Shown piece after piece: positions 39,036 through 48,756 of a stretch of DNA of 64,000 bases. The stretch is from NCBI GenBank assembly GCA_900466575.1, contig UBMP01000004.1:245604-309603 (forward strand), given 5' to 3'. This DNA comes from Hyphomicrobiales bacterium. Its GTDB lineage: Bacteria; Pseudomonadota; Alphaproteobacteria; Rhizobiales; Rhizobiaceae. A model generated the notes under the pieces. The model ran no database searches, had not been told where the DNA came from, and saw nothing but the letters and a program-made list of their open reading frames with translations. A program made the position numbers and the translations under genes. Numbering within the stretch: the first letter of the stretch is position 1; every line of letters begins with the position of its first letter.

Positions 39036-41653
39036 TTCCCGACGACTCCTCTCAGGCCCCCACCGATCAGGACCGTCACATCCATGATCGCCATGACGGG
39101 CGACGCATTGCCCGACACGGCAATATAACGCGCTTCCCATCGCGGGGCGAATTTCGATTTGTAGGCCTTCAGGCCCTTGAAATTGTAAAACCGTTCGGCG
39201 TGTTCGAAGATCACCCCTCCGATACGGTCCCAGACCGGAGCCGATTCGCGGCGTGACATGCCCGAAAGCGGCGCCATGCCGAGATTGAAGCTCTGGAAGC
39301 CCTGGTCGCGCAAATGCTCGATAATCCGCACGAACAAGAAGTCCATCGCTCCCTTTGGCGCATCCGGCAGGAACCGCATCAGGTCGACCGACCCTTCCAG
39401 CTTCGCATCGGTCACGAGCAGCGTGGCGAAGGCGACGATCCGACCATGCTGCTTCAGCAAGGCCACGGGCTGCGAACGGATATAGGCGGGATCGAAGGCG
39501 CCGAGCGAGAAGGTCTTCTCACGCGTGTCGTGCTGCTGCAGCCATGCATCAGAAACGGCCTGCAACTCGTCCATGATCGCATCGACCTCGTCGCCAGCAG
39601 CGGCAACATGAAATTCCAGATCCTCGCGCTGCGCCTTCCCGACGGTCTGACGGAGATTTGCCATGCGTCCACCTTTCAGCTCGAAGCCGGGCAGCAGGAC
39701 GCTCGCCGCTTCGCCAAGCTTGTAGGCTCTGAGACCCGCATCGGCGCAGAAGCCGAGAAGGGCGGGTGTGATCTGGTAGAGCACTGCGCGTGCGCCGGCC
39801 GCCTGCGCCATCTCGACAAAACGCCACAGAAGCTCCTGTGCTTCCTCTTCATCGCCGACAGGATCGAAGAGCGCCACCCAGGAACGCCCCTGAATCCCGT
39901 ACATGATGAAGCAGTTGCCGCTGTCCGAAAGCAGGATCTGCTTGTCGCCCATGCGCACCAGATTGGCGTCCGCCGCACCGTTTGCCATGACGATCGGCAG
40001 CGCCTTCTCCAGCGCTTCCCCGGTCGGCAGCTGCGGTCGGAATTTTGCCGGCCGCAACAGGCTGTAGATGGCGACTGCAGAAGCTGCGAGGGCCAGACCC
40101 GCCGCTGCGCGAAGCCCGCGCGGCACCTCGTCGGCAATCTCGAACTCCCACCAGAGACTGTCGGAATAGTCGACGTCGCGATAAACGAAAAAGAGCAGTG
40201 TCACGGCGGAAGCGACGATGACGGCCATGGCCGCAACCCAGGAGGGCGCAAGGGCTTGATGGATGAGGGAAGCCGGGCGCTTGAACCGCTGATGCGTCAT
40301 CGACAGCGCCAGAATGAGGATCACCAGCAGCGACGCCTCCAGCGGCGACACACCGCGCAGGTTGGCGAAGAAGAGCGCGGCAATGCCCGTCACCAGCGTG
40401 AACCACCAGGCCGCATCGAGGCGATTCGCCAGCCCGCGCGCGGCAATGAAGATACCCAGGCCGAGAAGGCTCGTGACGAAATGCGCACTCTCCACAATGG
40501 GGACCGGCATATAGTTCTCGAGCCGCACCAGTTTGTCGTCGTTTGTAGGCGTCACGCTCGAGAAGATAAGGATCGCGCCGGTGACCACCGAGAGCGCGGA
40601 GATGAGCGCGGGCGCCAGTCGCGGCTCAAGCTGCCGGAAGGCCGCGGCCACCGGCACAAGCGCGAAGCGCCGCGTCTCGACCAGGATCAGCGCCAGCGCT
40701 GCGATCAGCAGCGGCAGGACATTATAGATCAGGCGGTAGAGGAGGAGGCTGCCGAGAAGACGATCGACGGGCACATGGGCGCCCAGCGCGGAGACCATCA
40801 CCGCTTCGAAAATTCCGATACCGGCCGGAACGTGGCTGATCAGGCCAAGCCCGATCGCGGTCGAATAGATGGCGAAGAAGGCGGGCCAGCCGACCGCATC
40901 CTGGGGGATGAGGACGTAAAGTGCCGTGGCGGAGGCCGCCATGTCGAGCGCGCTGACCAGGAACTGCTGGGATGAGGTCTTGCTGTCCGGCAGTCGCACG
41001 GTCAGCGCGCCGATGGTGATGCGTCGACCGCCGCGACCGGCGAACAGCAGGACAGATAGGACCAGCAGAATGGCAATGGAAATGCCTCTGATCAGCGTCG
41101 GGTCGAGCCCTGAAAGAGCCGAAAGCCGTGGTGCCGTCACGAGCACCGAAATTGCCGTCACGCCCAGAATGCCAAGCCCGAAAGCCAGCGTGACGAAGGC
41201 GACGATCTTGCCGATTTCCTCTGGCGTGAGGCCAAGCCGCAGATAGGCTCGCAGCCGGATGGCGCCTGCCGAAAGGGCGCCGAAGCCGGCAGTGTTGCCG
41301 ATCGCGTAAGCGCTGAATGAGGTGATGGCGACGGACACGAGCGGCAGCTTTTCCCTGCGCACATATTCGATGGCGTTGAGATCGTAGCAAATCAGCGCGA
41401 CAAAGCTGAGTGCCGTAAACAGCAGGGACAGGAGGATGGCTGACGTCGGCGTCGCCGCCAGCGCATCGCGCACATCCTCGATGCGGATTTCCGTGGTCAG
41501 CTTGTAGATCGCGTAGGCCGTCAAGCTGCTGACGATCAGGATCGCGGCGAGCAACAGATATTCTCGATAACGTTCGAAGAGATAAAGCAGCCGGAAGACG
41601 GCGCCCTTTCTCTCTTCAGTAATCGGATTTTCTGCTTCAGTTGCTGGTGTCAT
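39032..41653 (-). CDS. lpiA: Phosphatidylglycerol lysyltransferase (MprF/LpiA)
   Basis: This is an 873-residue enzyme that adds lysine from Lys-tRNA to phosphatidylglycerol and flips the product. The N-terminal half is a polytopic flippase with many membrane helices. The C-terminal half (from about residue 545) is the soluble DUF2156 synthase domain, with LSDSGNCFIMYGIQGRSWVAL and SFNLGMAPLSGM. It is known as low-pH-inducible in Rhizobium. I chose the ATG at 41653, although its ribosome binding site is weak, because extending upstream needs a TTG. It overlaps acvB by 4 bp, forming a lipid-modification operon. Confidence 0.94.
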   Translation of the reverse strand: MTPATEAENPITEERKGAVFRLLYLFERYREYLLLAAILIVSSLTAYAIYKLTTEIRIEDVRDALAATPTSAILLSLLFTALSFVALICYDLNAIEYVRREKLPLVSVAITSFSAYAIGNTAGFGALSAGAIRLRAYLRLGLTPEEIGKIVAFVTLAFGLGILGVTAISVLVTAPRLSALSGLDPTLIRGISIAILLVLSVLLFAGRGGRRITIGALTVRLPDSKTSSQQFLVSALDMAASATALYVLIPQDAVGWPAFFAIYSTAIGLGLISHVPAGIGIFEAVMVSALGAHVPVDRLLGSLLLYRLIYNVLPLLIAALALILVETRRFALVPVAAAFRQLEPRLAPALISALSVVTGAILIFSSVTPTNDDKLVRLENYMPVPIVESAHFVTSLLGLGIFIAARGLANRLDAAWWFTLVTGIAALFFANLRGVSPLEASLLVILILALSMTHQRFKRPASLIHQALAPSWVAAMAVIVASAVTLLFFVYRDVDYSDSLWWEFEIADEVPRGLRAAAGLALAASAVAIYSLLRPAKFRPQLPTGEALEKALPIVMANGAADANLVRMGDKQILLSDSGNCFIMYGIQGRSWVALFDPVGDEEEAQELLWRFVEMAQAAGARAVLYQITPALLGFCADAGLRAYKLGEAASVLLPGFELKGGRMANLRQTVGKAQREDLEFHVAAAGDEVDAIMDELQAVSDAWLQQHDTREKTFSLGAFDPAYIRSQPVALLKQHGRIVAFATLLVTDAKLEGSVDLMRFLPDAPKGAMDFLFVRIIEHLRDQGFQSFNLGMAPLSGMSRRESAPVWDRIGGVIFEHAERFYNFKGLKAYKSKFAPRWEARYIAVSGNASPVMAIMDVTVLIGGGLRGVVGK

Positions 41654-41950
41654 GAAATAGGTAAGGCCCTTGCGATGTTGGTGGAGCGGTGTTCTGTCTT
41701 CATGACGAATTTGGGGCGGGACGCTTGGCTTACCCAAAAATAATCTTCCGGTTTTGCTCCCTCATACCTCCGGAATGTGAACGTGATTCTATTTGTTCCC
41801 GTCCATGCCAATGGCGACGACAAAGCAGCAGGATGAACATTCCGCAGACGCGAAAGGCTCTGGACATTCGCCTGTTCTGGCTGCATAAGCGGACAAGAGC
41901 CGGGCTTCCAGAAGAGTCCCGCCGTCGAACGTCATATCCAAGGCTTTGCG

Positions 41951-42349
41951 ATGAAGAACTTCCTCCTTCAACTTTTCACCTGGTGGAATGGTCAGACCAT
42001 GGGCACGCGCTTCTTCACTTGGCGCAAGGGCAAGCGGGTCGGCGAGGATCAGTTCGGCAACGTATACTATGAAGGCCCGATGTCGACCTACGGCCTGCAG
42101 AAGCGCTGGGTGATCTATAAGGGTTATGCAGAAGCTTCCGCCATTCCGCCCGGCTGGCATGGCTGGATGCATCATCGCACCGACGTTCCCCCGACCAAGC
42201 AAGACTACAAGGCGCATGAGTGGCAGAAGCCGCATCATGCCAACCTGACCGGCACCGCTGCGGCCTACCGCCCGCAGGGCTCGCTCGCCGAAGCCGGCCA
42301 GCGCCCGCGCGTCACCGGTGATTATGACGCCTGGACCCCGGGCAACTGA
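41951..42349 (+). CDS. NADH:ubiquinone oxidoreductase subunit NDUFA12 homologue
   Basis: This is a 132-residue alphaproteobacterial counterpart of mitochondrial complex I subunit NDUFA12 (B17.2). It has the conserved WNGQTMGTRFFTWRKGKRVGEDQFGN N-terminus, RRWV-like QKRWVIY and the PPGWHGWMHH segment. It is a supernumerary subunit, so it is separate from the nuo operon. AAGG lies eight bases before the ATG. It is divergent from lpiA across 297 bp in which no clear promoter stood out. Confidence 0.93.
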   Translation: MKNFLLQLFTWWNGQTMGTRFFTWRKGKRVGEDQFGNVYYEGPMSTYGLQKRWVIYKGYAEASAIPPGWHGWMHHRTDVPPTKQDYKAHEWQKPHHANLTGTAAAYRPQGSLAEAGQRPRVTGDYDAWTPGN

Positions 42350-42420
42350 CGCCTTGTGGCCACAATCGCCTATTAGGCGTCGTGGCCATTGACGGTGGAA
42401 AGAGGCGAATCTTGCGAGCA

Positions 42421-42852
42421 ATGGCTAAGCTTTCATACGGCAGGGGGCTGCTGACGGGCCTTCTTGCGGTCGTGGCGCTTGGGCTTGCCCATGAGGCGCA
42501 GGCTGCCCGAATTTCAAACGCCGTTGCCGTTTTCGCAGGTCTCGACAAGATCACCGGTCGCGTCACGACCTTCGATGTTTACATCAATGAGACCGTACAG
42601 TTCGGCGCCCTGCAGGTGACGCCGAAGGTTTGCTATACGCGTGACGACACGGAAGCCCAGAGGGTTGACGGTTTTGTCGAGGTCGATGAAATCACGCTCG
42701 ACCGCAAGATCCGCCGCATCTTCACCGGCTGGATGTTTGCAGACAGCCCAGGCCTCAACGCCGTGGAGCATCCGATCTATGACGTCTGGCTGACGGGCTG
42801 CAAGCAGAAGTCCGACGTCCCCGCACCGGATTCGGCATCCAAGTCGAATTGA
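42421..42852 (+). CDS. DUF2155 domain-containing exported protein
   Basis: This is a 143-residue protein with a Sec signal (MAKLSYGRGLLTGLLAVVALGLA, cleaved near AQA). The mature domain has LDKITGRVTTFDVYINETVQFG and ends with GWMFADSPGLNAVEHPIYDVWLTGC, the DUF2155 pattern, with cysteines in VCYTR and LTGCKQ. The ATG at 42421 is used. A TTG three codons earlier at 42412 has the better-spaced AGAGG, so translation may start there. The function is unknown. Confidence 0.87.
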   Translation: MAKLSYGRGLLTGLLAVVALGLAHEAQAARISNAVAVFAGLDKITGRVTTFDVYINETVQFGALQVTPKVCYTRDDTEAQRVDGFVEVDEITLDRKIRRIFTGWMFADSPGLNAVEHPIYDVWLTGCKQKSDVPAPDSASKSN

Positions 42853-42923
42853 CCTGCCTCGTAAGTTAAAATTTACATCGTATCTCTACCTTCGCGAGCA
42901 ATGTGAGCCTCGGCGGAGAATTC

Positions 42924-43208
42924 ATGCATATTTGGATAAAGTTATATCTGGCTCTCGCCTTTGTTGTTGGCTGGGGTACGTTTATTTATGCGCGGGAACT
43001 TTCCCGAGCAGAGGACGATAAGGGTGCCCAAAAGCCGATTTGGTTCGGAGGTATCCAGAACGTCTACTTGGTTTCACGTGTTCTGAAAAAACATTCGAGA
43101 AACGGAAACCGTCTAGCGCTCTGGGCATATTGGCTGAATCTTTTGGTCTTCTCGATGATGCCAATTCTCGTGGTTGTTCTTGTTTTCCAAGGGGCTGGAA
43201 AACACTAA
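42924..43208 (+). CDS. Small membrane protein, unknown, AT-richer than its neighbours
   Basis: This is a 94-residue protein with two membrane segments (residues about 4-22 and 68-90) and a charged middle part (ARELSRAEDDKG and VLKKHSRNGNR). The ATG at 42924 has GGAG five bases upstream. Codon use is visibly AT-richer than in flanking genes, suggesting recent acquisition or low expression. No family is recognised. It sits between the DUF2155 gene and the convergent aat. Confidence 0.6.
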   Translation: MHIWIKLYLALAFVVGWGTFIYARELSRAEDDKGAQKPIWFGGIQNVYLVSRVLKKHSRNGNRLALWAYWLNLLVFSMMPILVVVLVFQGAGKH

Positions 43209-43234
43209 TATCGAGGCTTGCGCGCGGGTTCGGC

Positions 43235-43855
43235 TTAATTCCGCGCAAAGTCGATATCGGGTCGCGACACCGCATCGGCCAGCAGTATTTCATACTGCGC
43301 CTTCGGGACGTCGATCGCCCCGAATGTCTTCAGGTGTTCGGTGGTGAATTGCGTGTCGAGAAGGCGGAAGCGCTTTTCGCGCAGGCGTTCGACCAGATGC
43401 ACAAGGCAGATCTTGGAAGCGTTCGTTCGGCGCGAGAACATGCTCTCGCCGAAAAAGGCCGCACCCAGCGAAACCCCATAAAGCCCGCCGACAAGTTCGC
43501 CGTCTTCAAACGCTTCCACGGAATGGGCATGCCCCATCTCGTGAAGCTGGCTGTAAAGATCAAGGATCGTTTCGTTGATCCATGTCGTCGGCCGGTCTTC
43601 GGCGGGCTCGCCGCATTTCAGCATGACATCGCGAAAGGCGGTGTTGATGCGGATGTCGAAGGGGGATTTGCGCATCATCTTGGCAAGACTGCGCGAGACG
43701 TGGAAACCGTCGAGCGGGATGATGCCGCGCAGTTCCGGCTGTACCCAGAACAGCTCCGGATCGTCCGCCGATTCGGCCATGGGGAAGAGGCCGATGGAAT
43801 AAGCGCGCAGCAGGATTTCCGGCGTCAGTTCCGGGTCCTGTCGCTGCGCGCTCAT
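43235..43855 (-). CDS. aat: Leucyl/phenylalanyl-tRNA--protein transferase
   Basis: This enzyme adds Leu or Phe from tRNA to the N-terminus of proteins starting with Lys or Arg, marking them for ClpS/ClpAP. The protein is 206 residues, the family size. Conserved parts include [31 protein letters not shown] and [19 protein letters not shown]. It starts 12 bp after accC on the same strand, suggesting joint transcription. A second N-degron transferase, bpt, is in the same window. Confidence 0.96.
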   Translation of the reverse strand: MSAQRQDPELTPEILLRAYSIGLFPMAESADDPELFWVQPELRGIIPLDGFHVSRSLAKMMRKSPFDIRINTAFRDVMLKCGEPAEDRPTTWINETILDLYSQLHEMGHAHSVEAFEDGELVGGLYGVSLGAAFFGESMFSRRTNASKICLVHLVERLREKRFRLLDTQFTTEHLKTFGAIDVPKAQYEILLADAVSRPDIDFARN

Positions 43856-43866
43856 GATACTCGTCT

Positions 43867-45213
43867 TTACTCCGCCGGCTTTTCCGCCAGGTACTTCTCC
43901 AGCCAGTGGATATCATAATCGCCATTGGCGATGTCCTGGTTGGAAATCAGATCCTGGAACAGCGGCAGTGTCGTCTTGATGCCGTCGATGACAAACTCGT
44001 CAAGCACGCGGCGCAGGCGCATCATGCATTCGACGCGGGTGCGTCCATGCACGATCAGCTTGCCGATGAGGCTGTCGTAGTAGGGCGGGATGCGGTAGCC
44101 CTGATAGGCGCCCGAATCGACGCGAACACCCAGACCGCCCGGCGCATGGAAATGCGTGATCGTGCCCGGAGAGGGCGTGAACGTGCGCGGGTCTTCCGCG
44201 TTGATGCGGCATTCGATGGCGTGACCCGAGAACTTGATCTCGTCCTGCGTGACCGAGATGCCGCCGCCCGAGGCGATCCGGATCTGCTCATGCACGAGGT
44301 CGATGCCGGTGATCGCTTCGGTGATGGGATGCTCGACCTGAAGACGGGTGTTCATTTCAATGAAATAGAACTCGCCGTTTTCGTAGAGGAATTCGATGGT
44401 ACCGGCACCGCGATACTTCATCTTCTTCATCGCGTCGGCGCAGATCTGGCCGATGCGCATGCGCTGCTCGACATTCAGGGCAGGGGAGTTTGCCTCTTCC
44501 CAGACCTTCTGGTGGCGGCGCTGCAGCGAGCAGTCGCGTTCGCCCAGATGCACCGCATTGCCTTCACCGTCGCCCAGAACCTGGATTTCGATGTGGCGCG
44601 GCTTGCCGAGATATTTTTCCATGTAAACGGCGTCGTTGCCGAAGGCGGCGAGCGCCTCGGAGCGGGCCGTCGACACGGCTTCGTCCAGCTCTTCCTCGGT
44701 CCTTGCGACCTTCATGCCGCGACCGCCGCCGCCGGCAGTGGCCTTGATGAGGACCGGGAAGCCGATCTGGCGCGCGATTGCCAGCGCGTTTTCCGGCTTC
44801 ACTTCGCCGTCCGAGCCCGGAACGACCGGAATACCGAGTTCCACAGCCGTCTTCTTGGCGGTGATCTTGTCACCCATCAGGCGGATATGTTCCGCCGTCG
44901 GTCCAATGAAGGTGATGCCATGGGCGTCGAGAATATCGGCGAACTTGGCATTTTCCGACAGGAAGCCATAGCCCGGATGCACGGCATCAGCGCCGGTGAT
45001 CTCGCAGGCCGCGACGATCTGGTGGATGTTGAGATAGCTGTCGCGCGACGGCGGCGGGCCGATGCAGACGCTCTCGTCGGCCAGGCGCACATGCATGGCG
45101 TCTGCGTCGGCTGTCGAATGCACGGCGACGGTCGCGATCCCGAGTTCCTTGCACGCCCGGAGGATGCGAAGCGCGATTTCGCCCCGGTTGGCAATGAGGA
45201 CTTTGGAAATCAT
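43867..45213 (-). CDS. accC: Acetyl-CoA carboxylase, biotin carboxylase subunit
   Basis: This enzyme carboxylates the biotin on AccB with bicarbonate and ATP, the first half-reaction of acetyl-CoA carboxylase in fatty-acid synthesis. The protein has 448 residues with the ATP-grasp fold. Typical motifs are [16 protein letters not shown] at the start, the glycine loop [13 protein letters not shown], and the [14 protein letters not shown] catalytic segment. It is 12 bp downstream of accB in one operon. Confidence 0.98.
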   Translation of the reverse strand: MISKVLIANRGEIALRILRACKELGIATVAVHSTADADAMHVRLADESVCIGPPPSRDSYLNIHQIVAACEITGADAVHPGYGFLSENAKFADILDAHGITFIGPTAEHIRLMGDKITAKKTAVELGIPVVPGSDGEVKPENALAIARQIGFPVLIKATAGGGGRGMKVARTEEELDEAVSTARSEALAAFGNDAVYMEKYLGKPRHIEIQVLGDGEGNAVHLGERDCSLQRRHQKVWEEANSPALNVEQRMRIGQICADAMKKMKYRGAGTIEFLYENGEFYFIEMNTRLQVEHPITEAITGIDLVHEQIRIASGGGISVTQDEIKFSGHAIECRINAEDPRTFTPSPGTITHFHAPGGLGVRVDSGAYQGYRIPPYYDSLIGKLIVHGRTRVECMMRLRRVLDEFVIDGIKTTLPLFQDLISNQDIANGDYDIHWLEKYLAEKPAE

Positions 45214-45225
45214 GGCAAGCGCCCC

Positions 45226-45699
45226 TTATTCGATGACGATCAAGGCTTCGCCGAATTCCACCGGTTGGGCATCCGTGACGAGGATTTCGGTCACCTTGCC
45301 CGAGCGCGGCGCCGGAATCTGGTTCATGGTCTTCATCGCTTCGATGATGAGGATCGTCTGGCCTTCCTTGACCGTCTGACCGACTTCCACGAAGGGCCGT
45401 GCGCCGGGAGCGGGCGATAGATAGGTCGTACCGACCATGGGCGAGGTGACCGTGTTCTTCGGGTCGCGGGCAGCAACGGCCGGAGCGGCTGCGTCTGCCG
45501 GAGCGGCAGCAACGGCTGCGACCGGAGCGGGCGCCGCTACGCTGTATGCCGGCATAGCCATGGCAGCGGGAGCTGCGCGCGAGACGCGGATGCGCAGGGC
45601 ATCCTGTTCGACTTCGATTTCGGTGAGGTCGGTTTCTTTCAGGATATTCGCGAGGTCGCGGATGAGCGCCTGATCGATACCGGTTTTCTTCTCTGCCAT
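45226..45699 (-). CDS. accB: Biotin carboxyl carrier protein of acetyl-CoA carboxylase
   Basis: This 157-residue protein carries biotin on Lys123 in EAMKTMN. An N-terminal helical part ([20 protein letters not shown]) is joined by an Ala/Pro-rich linker (about 43-78) to the biotinyl domain. The ATG at 45699 has AGGA eight bases upstream and the extended frame to 45780 is not supported. It is upstream of accC on the same strand. In several rhizobia, as I recall, aroQ precedes accB. Here a repeat-bearing spacer does. Confidence 0.96.
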   Translation of the reverse strand: MAEKKTGIDQALIRDLANILKETDLTEIEVEQDALRIRVSRAAPAAMAMPAYSVAAPAPVAAVAAAPADAAAPAVAARDPKNTVTSPMVGTTYLSPAPGARPFVEVGQTVKEGQTILIIEAMKTMNQIPAPRSGKVTEILVTDAQPVEFGEALIVIE

Positions 45700-45729
45700 G
45701 AAAATCGTCCTGTTCTTATTCTTCTCTGG

Positions 45730-45774
45730 AGCAATTCCAGCGAACGTGAAACCGGTTTCGCGTCCGGAATTGCG
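45730..45774 (+). repeat. Palindromic intergenic repeat, copy 2
   Basis: This 45-bp element has AGCAATTCCAG at the left, GAAACCGGTTTC at the centre and GGAATTGCG at the right. It is the most symmetrical of the three copies and lies 30 bp upstream of accB. Confidence 0.7.
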
Positions 45775-45949
45775 TAACACTCTCTGCGCACGTGAGCGGC
45801 CGCGCGCGAAACATCGCAGCAGCGGCCGGGCGGCGTCGGGGTTCTTCTATAGTCTGGACTTCAGCCAAATGGAAGCCATTGCTTGCCATGGCTGTGCACA
45901 CGGTGAATAACCGCCTGTATGCCTGTCAAAGCCGGGATAAGGGGTTGCC

Positions 45950-46717
45950 TCAGCAGGTCGCCTTGCCGCAGGCGCGCATGTTGGCCACCTTCTGCGTCAG
46001 AACGTCGAGGCCTGCCGCGCCGGGGATCATGTCGCTGCCGATGATATAGGCAGGGGTCCCCTGAATGCCGAGAGCCTCGGCGAGCTGATAGGATTCCTTG
46101 ACGCTCTGCTCTCCGGCCTTGGCGGAGACCTGCTTGGCGATCTCAGCCTTGGTGACGCCGAGGCTTTCAGCAACCTTGAGCGCTGTGTCCTTATCGGCAT
46201 GGCTGGTTCCACCGAGAAGAGCCATGTGAAACTGGCCGTATTTTTCCGGCGCGATGGCGCGGAAGGCGAGCGCGATCTTGTGGGCTTCGATCGAATCCTG
46301 GCCGAGGATCGGGAACTCCTTGAGCACGAAGCGGACATTTGAATCGGACTTGATCAGCGCCGACATGTCCTTGATGGCATGCTTGCAATAGGTGCAGTTG
46401 TAGTCGAAGAACTCCACGATCGTCACGTCACCCTTCGGGTTGCCCAGGACCAGATCAGAGGCGTCGGAGAAGAGTTCCTGCTTGTTCTGGTCGATGGCGC
46501 TGGATGCCTTGGCGGCCGTTGCCTCATCGCGCTTGGCCTGCAGCGCCTCCTGCGCTTCGAGCAGGACTTCGGGGTTGTCGATCAGGTACTGGCGGACGAT
46601 GTCGCCTATTTCCTTCTTCTGGGCATCGTCGAAGGCGCTCGCGGGCGCAGTGGTCGCCAGAACGGACGCGAGGACAAAGGCGCCCGATGCCAGCAAGTTC
46701 ATGATCTTCGATGCCAT
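45950..46717 (-). CDS. DsbA-family thiol:disulfide oxidoreductase
   Basis: This is a 255-residue periplasmic protein. A Sec signal (MASKIMNLLASGAFVLASVLATTAPASA) is followed by a helical region and a thioredoxin fold with the redox pair Cys108/Cys111 in NCTYC. The cis-Pro loop is GTPAYI. A further ACGKATC at the C-terminus adds two cysteines. It resembles Com1/ScsC-like DsbA proteins, which may oxidise or isomerise disulfides. AGGAG lies upstream of the ATG. It is divergent from the aminotransferase. Confidence 0.9.
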   Translation of the reverse strand: MASKIMNLLASGAFVLASVLATTAPASAFDDAQKKEIGDIVRQYLIDNPEVLLEAQEALQAKRDEATAAKASSAIDQNKQELFSDASDLVLGNPKGDVTIVEFFDYNCTYCKHAIKDMSALIKSDSNVRFVLKEFPILGQDSIEAHKIALAFRAIAPEKYGQFHMALLGGTSHADKDTALKVAESLGVTKAEIAKQVSAKAGEQSVKESYQLAEALGIQGTPAYIIGSDMIPGAAGLDVLTQKVANMRACGKATC

Positions 46718-46934
46718 TTTCGTCTCCTGAGCAGGCTTCCGTCTATGCGGCGATGCGACATATCAGACGGCAAATATGTTTGGCCTGTGGCAAAGCGCCC
46801 GGCGCTAAAATTATCTCTTCGCTCTTTACATTCGGCGGGCCCTGAATACAAACCGCAAAACCTGACAAAATGCCCTGCTCGCGCGAATGTGAAGACATCT
46901 GCGACGCAGGACGCAGACATGCGAGGAGACTGCC

Positions 46935-48098
46935 TTGGCCAACCTTTCGACACGTGGAAACGTAGAACCCTTCCACGCCATGGATGTTCTGGCCGAGGCG
47001 ACAAAACGGCGTGCGGCCGGCCATGCCGTCATTTCCATGGCGGTCGGCCAGCCTTCGCATCCGGCCCCGCAGGCAGCGCTCGCTGCGTCCCGCGCAGCGC
47101 TCGAACACGGGCGGCTCGGCTATACGGATGCGCTCGGCTTGCTATCGCTGCGGCAGGCTCTGTCATCCCACTACGAACGCCGATACGGCGTCTCCGTCGA
47201 CCCGCAGCGCATTGCCGTCACAACGGGCTCCTCCGCGGGTTTCAATCTGGCATTCCTGGCGCTGTTCGACCAGGGCGACTGGGTTGCGATCGCGCGCCCG
47301 GGCTATCCGGCTTACCGAAATATTCTCAAGGCGCTGGGCCTGAACGTCCTGGAAGTCGCAGCCGATGCGGCGAGCGGCTTCACGCTGACGCCGGAAAATC
47401 TGGAGGCGGCTGCGCGGGACGCCGGCATCCGCCTGAAGGGCGTCCTTCTCGCAAGTCCGGCGAACCCGACGGGCACGGTCACCGGTGCCGCTGCACTGAA
47501 GGCACTTGCCGACTACTGCAGCGCCAACGCCATCCACTTCATCTCCGATGAGATTTATCACGGCCTGACCTATGCGGGGGAGGAGACGACGGCGCTTTCG
47601 GTCACGAGCGACGCGATCATCATCAATTCGTTCTCGAAATACTACTGCATGACGGGTTGGCGCATCGGCTGGATGGTGCTGCCGGAGGCAATGGTCCGCA
47701 GCTTCGAGCGCATCGCTCAGAGTCTCTATATCTCCGCACCCGAACTCTCGCAGATCGCAGCCGAAGCGGCTCTCGGTGAAACCGAGGAGCTGGAGGAGGT
47801 CAAGGCAAGCTATCGCCGCAACCGAGAAATCCTTCTCGATGCACTGCCAAGGATCGGCTTGAATCTCGCATCTCCAATGGATGGGGCCTTCTACGCCTAT
47901 GCGGACGTCAGCCGCTTCACCAACGATTCGATGGCCTTTGCGCGCCGCATGCTGAACGAGACGAACGTTGCGGCAACGCCGGGTATCGATTTCGATCCCA
48001 TCGACGGACACCACACCATGCGCTTCTCCTATGCGGGCGCGACCGCCGACATGGTCGAGGCCATGGCGCGCATGGAGAACTGGCTGAAGGTGCTCTGA
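46935..48098 (+). CDS. PLP-dependent aminotransferase (class I/II)
   Basis: This is a 387-residue fold-type I aminotransferase. The PLP lysine is in INSFSKYYCMTGWRIGW, and SPANPTGTV and ISDEIYHGL give other cofactor contacts. The start is a TTG at 46935, with GAGGAG six bases upstream and the first residues MANLSTRGNVEPFHAMDVL. No closer ATG has a ribosome binding site. The substrate could be aspartate, alanine or an aromatic amino acid and cannot be fixed. Confidence 0.9.
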   Translation: MANLSTRGNVEPFHAMDVLAEATKRRAAGHAVISMAVGQPSHPAPQAALAASRAALEHGRLGYTDALGLLSLRQALSSHYERRYGVSVDPQRIAVTTGSSAGFNLAFLALFDQGDWVAIARPGYPAYRNILKALGLNVLEVAADAASGFTLTPENLEAAARDAGIRLKGVLLASPANPTGTVTGAAALKALADYCSANAIHFISDEIYHGLTYAGEETTALSVTSDAIIINSFSKYYCMTGWRIGWMVLPEAMVRSFERIAQSLYISAPELSQIAAEAALGETEELEEVKASYRRNREILLDALPRIGLNLASPMDGAFYAYADVSRFTNDSMAFARRMLNETNVAATPGIDFDPIDGHHTMRFSYAGATADMVEAMARMENWLKVL

Positions 48099-48213
48099 CG
48101 ATCTTTTCCGACCGTAAGACTGTTTCCGTTCCGGGTGCGCCTTGGAATTCGATCTCGGCCGCCTATATTCAGAGCACCCGTCCCCTGACCCGATTTTGCT
48201 TCAGAGGTTACTG

Positions 48214-48744
48214 ATGAAATCCTTGGAACTGCTTGTAGAACGCATCATTCTGTCCAGTCGCTGGATATTGGTCGTGTTCTACCTGGGCCTTGCCGCCGCG
48301 CTGGCGCTCTATGGATTCTCATTCCTGCTGAAGTTCATCAAGATCGCTTCCAATGTCATGGTCGCCAACGAAGGCGAGATGATCCTCGCCATGCTGGGCC
48401 TCATTGACGCAGCGCTGGTCGGGAGTCTGATCGTGATGGTGATGATCTCGGGCTACGAGAACTTCGTCAGCCGCTTCGACGAAGCGGAGGCAGACTCCGA
48501 GAACAAGGATGTATCGTTCCTGGGCAAGCTCGATTCGGGCAGCCTGAAGATCAAGGTTGCCTCGTCGATCGTGGCGATCTCCTCAATCCACCTGCTGCAG
48601 GTTTTCCTCAACATCAACGAATATACCGACACGAAGATCATGCTGCTGACGGGCATCCACCTCGCTTTTGTCATCTCCGCACTGATGCTCGGTTATCTGG
48701 AAAACATGATGTCGAAGACGAAGAAGGGCGTTGGCAAGGGCTGA
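48214..48744 (+). CDS. UPF0114 (YqhA-like) family membrane protein
   Basis: This is a 176-residue inner-membrane protein with four hydrophobic helices. It starts MKSLELLVERIILSSRWILV and carries the family's GLIDAALVGSLIVMVMISGYENFVS block. The ATG at 48214 has AGAGG six bases upstream, and the frame from 48142 is less likely. The function of this family is unknown. It ends 12 bp before the convergent TetR gene. Confidence 0.9.
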   Translation: MKSLELLVERIILSSRWILVVFYLGLAAALALYGFSFLLKFIKIASNVMVANEGEMILAMLGLIDAALVGSLIVMVMISGYENFVSRFDEAEADSENKDVSFLGKLDSGSLKIKVASSIVAISSIHLLQVFLNINEYTDTKIMLLTGIHLAFVISALMLGYLENMMSKTKKGVGKG

Positions 48745-48756
48745 GCCACGTCGCCT

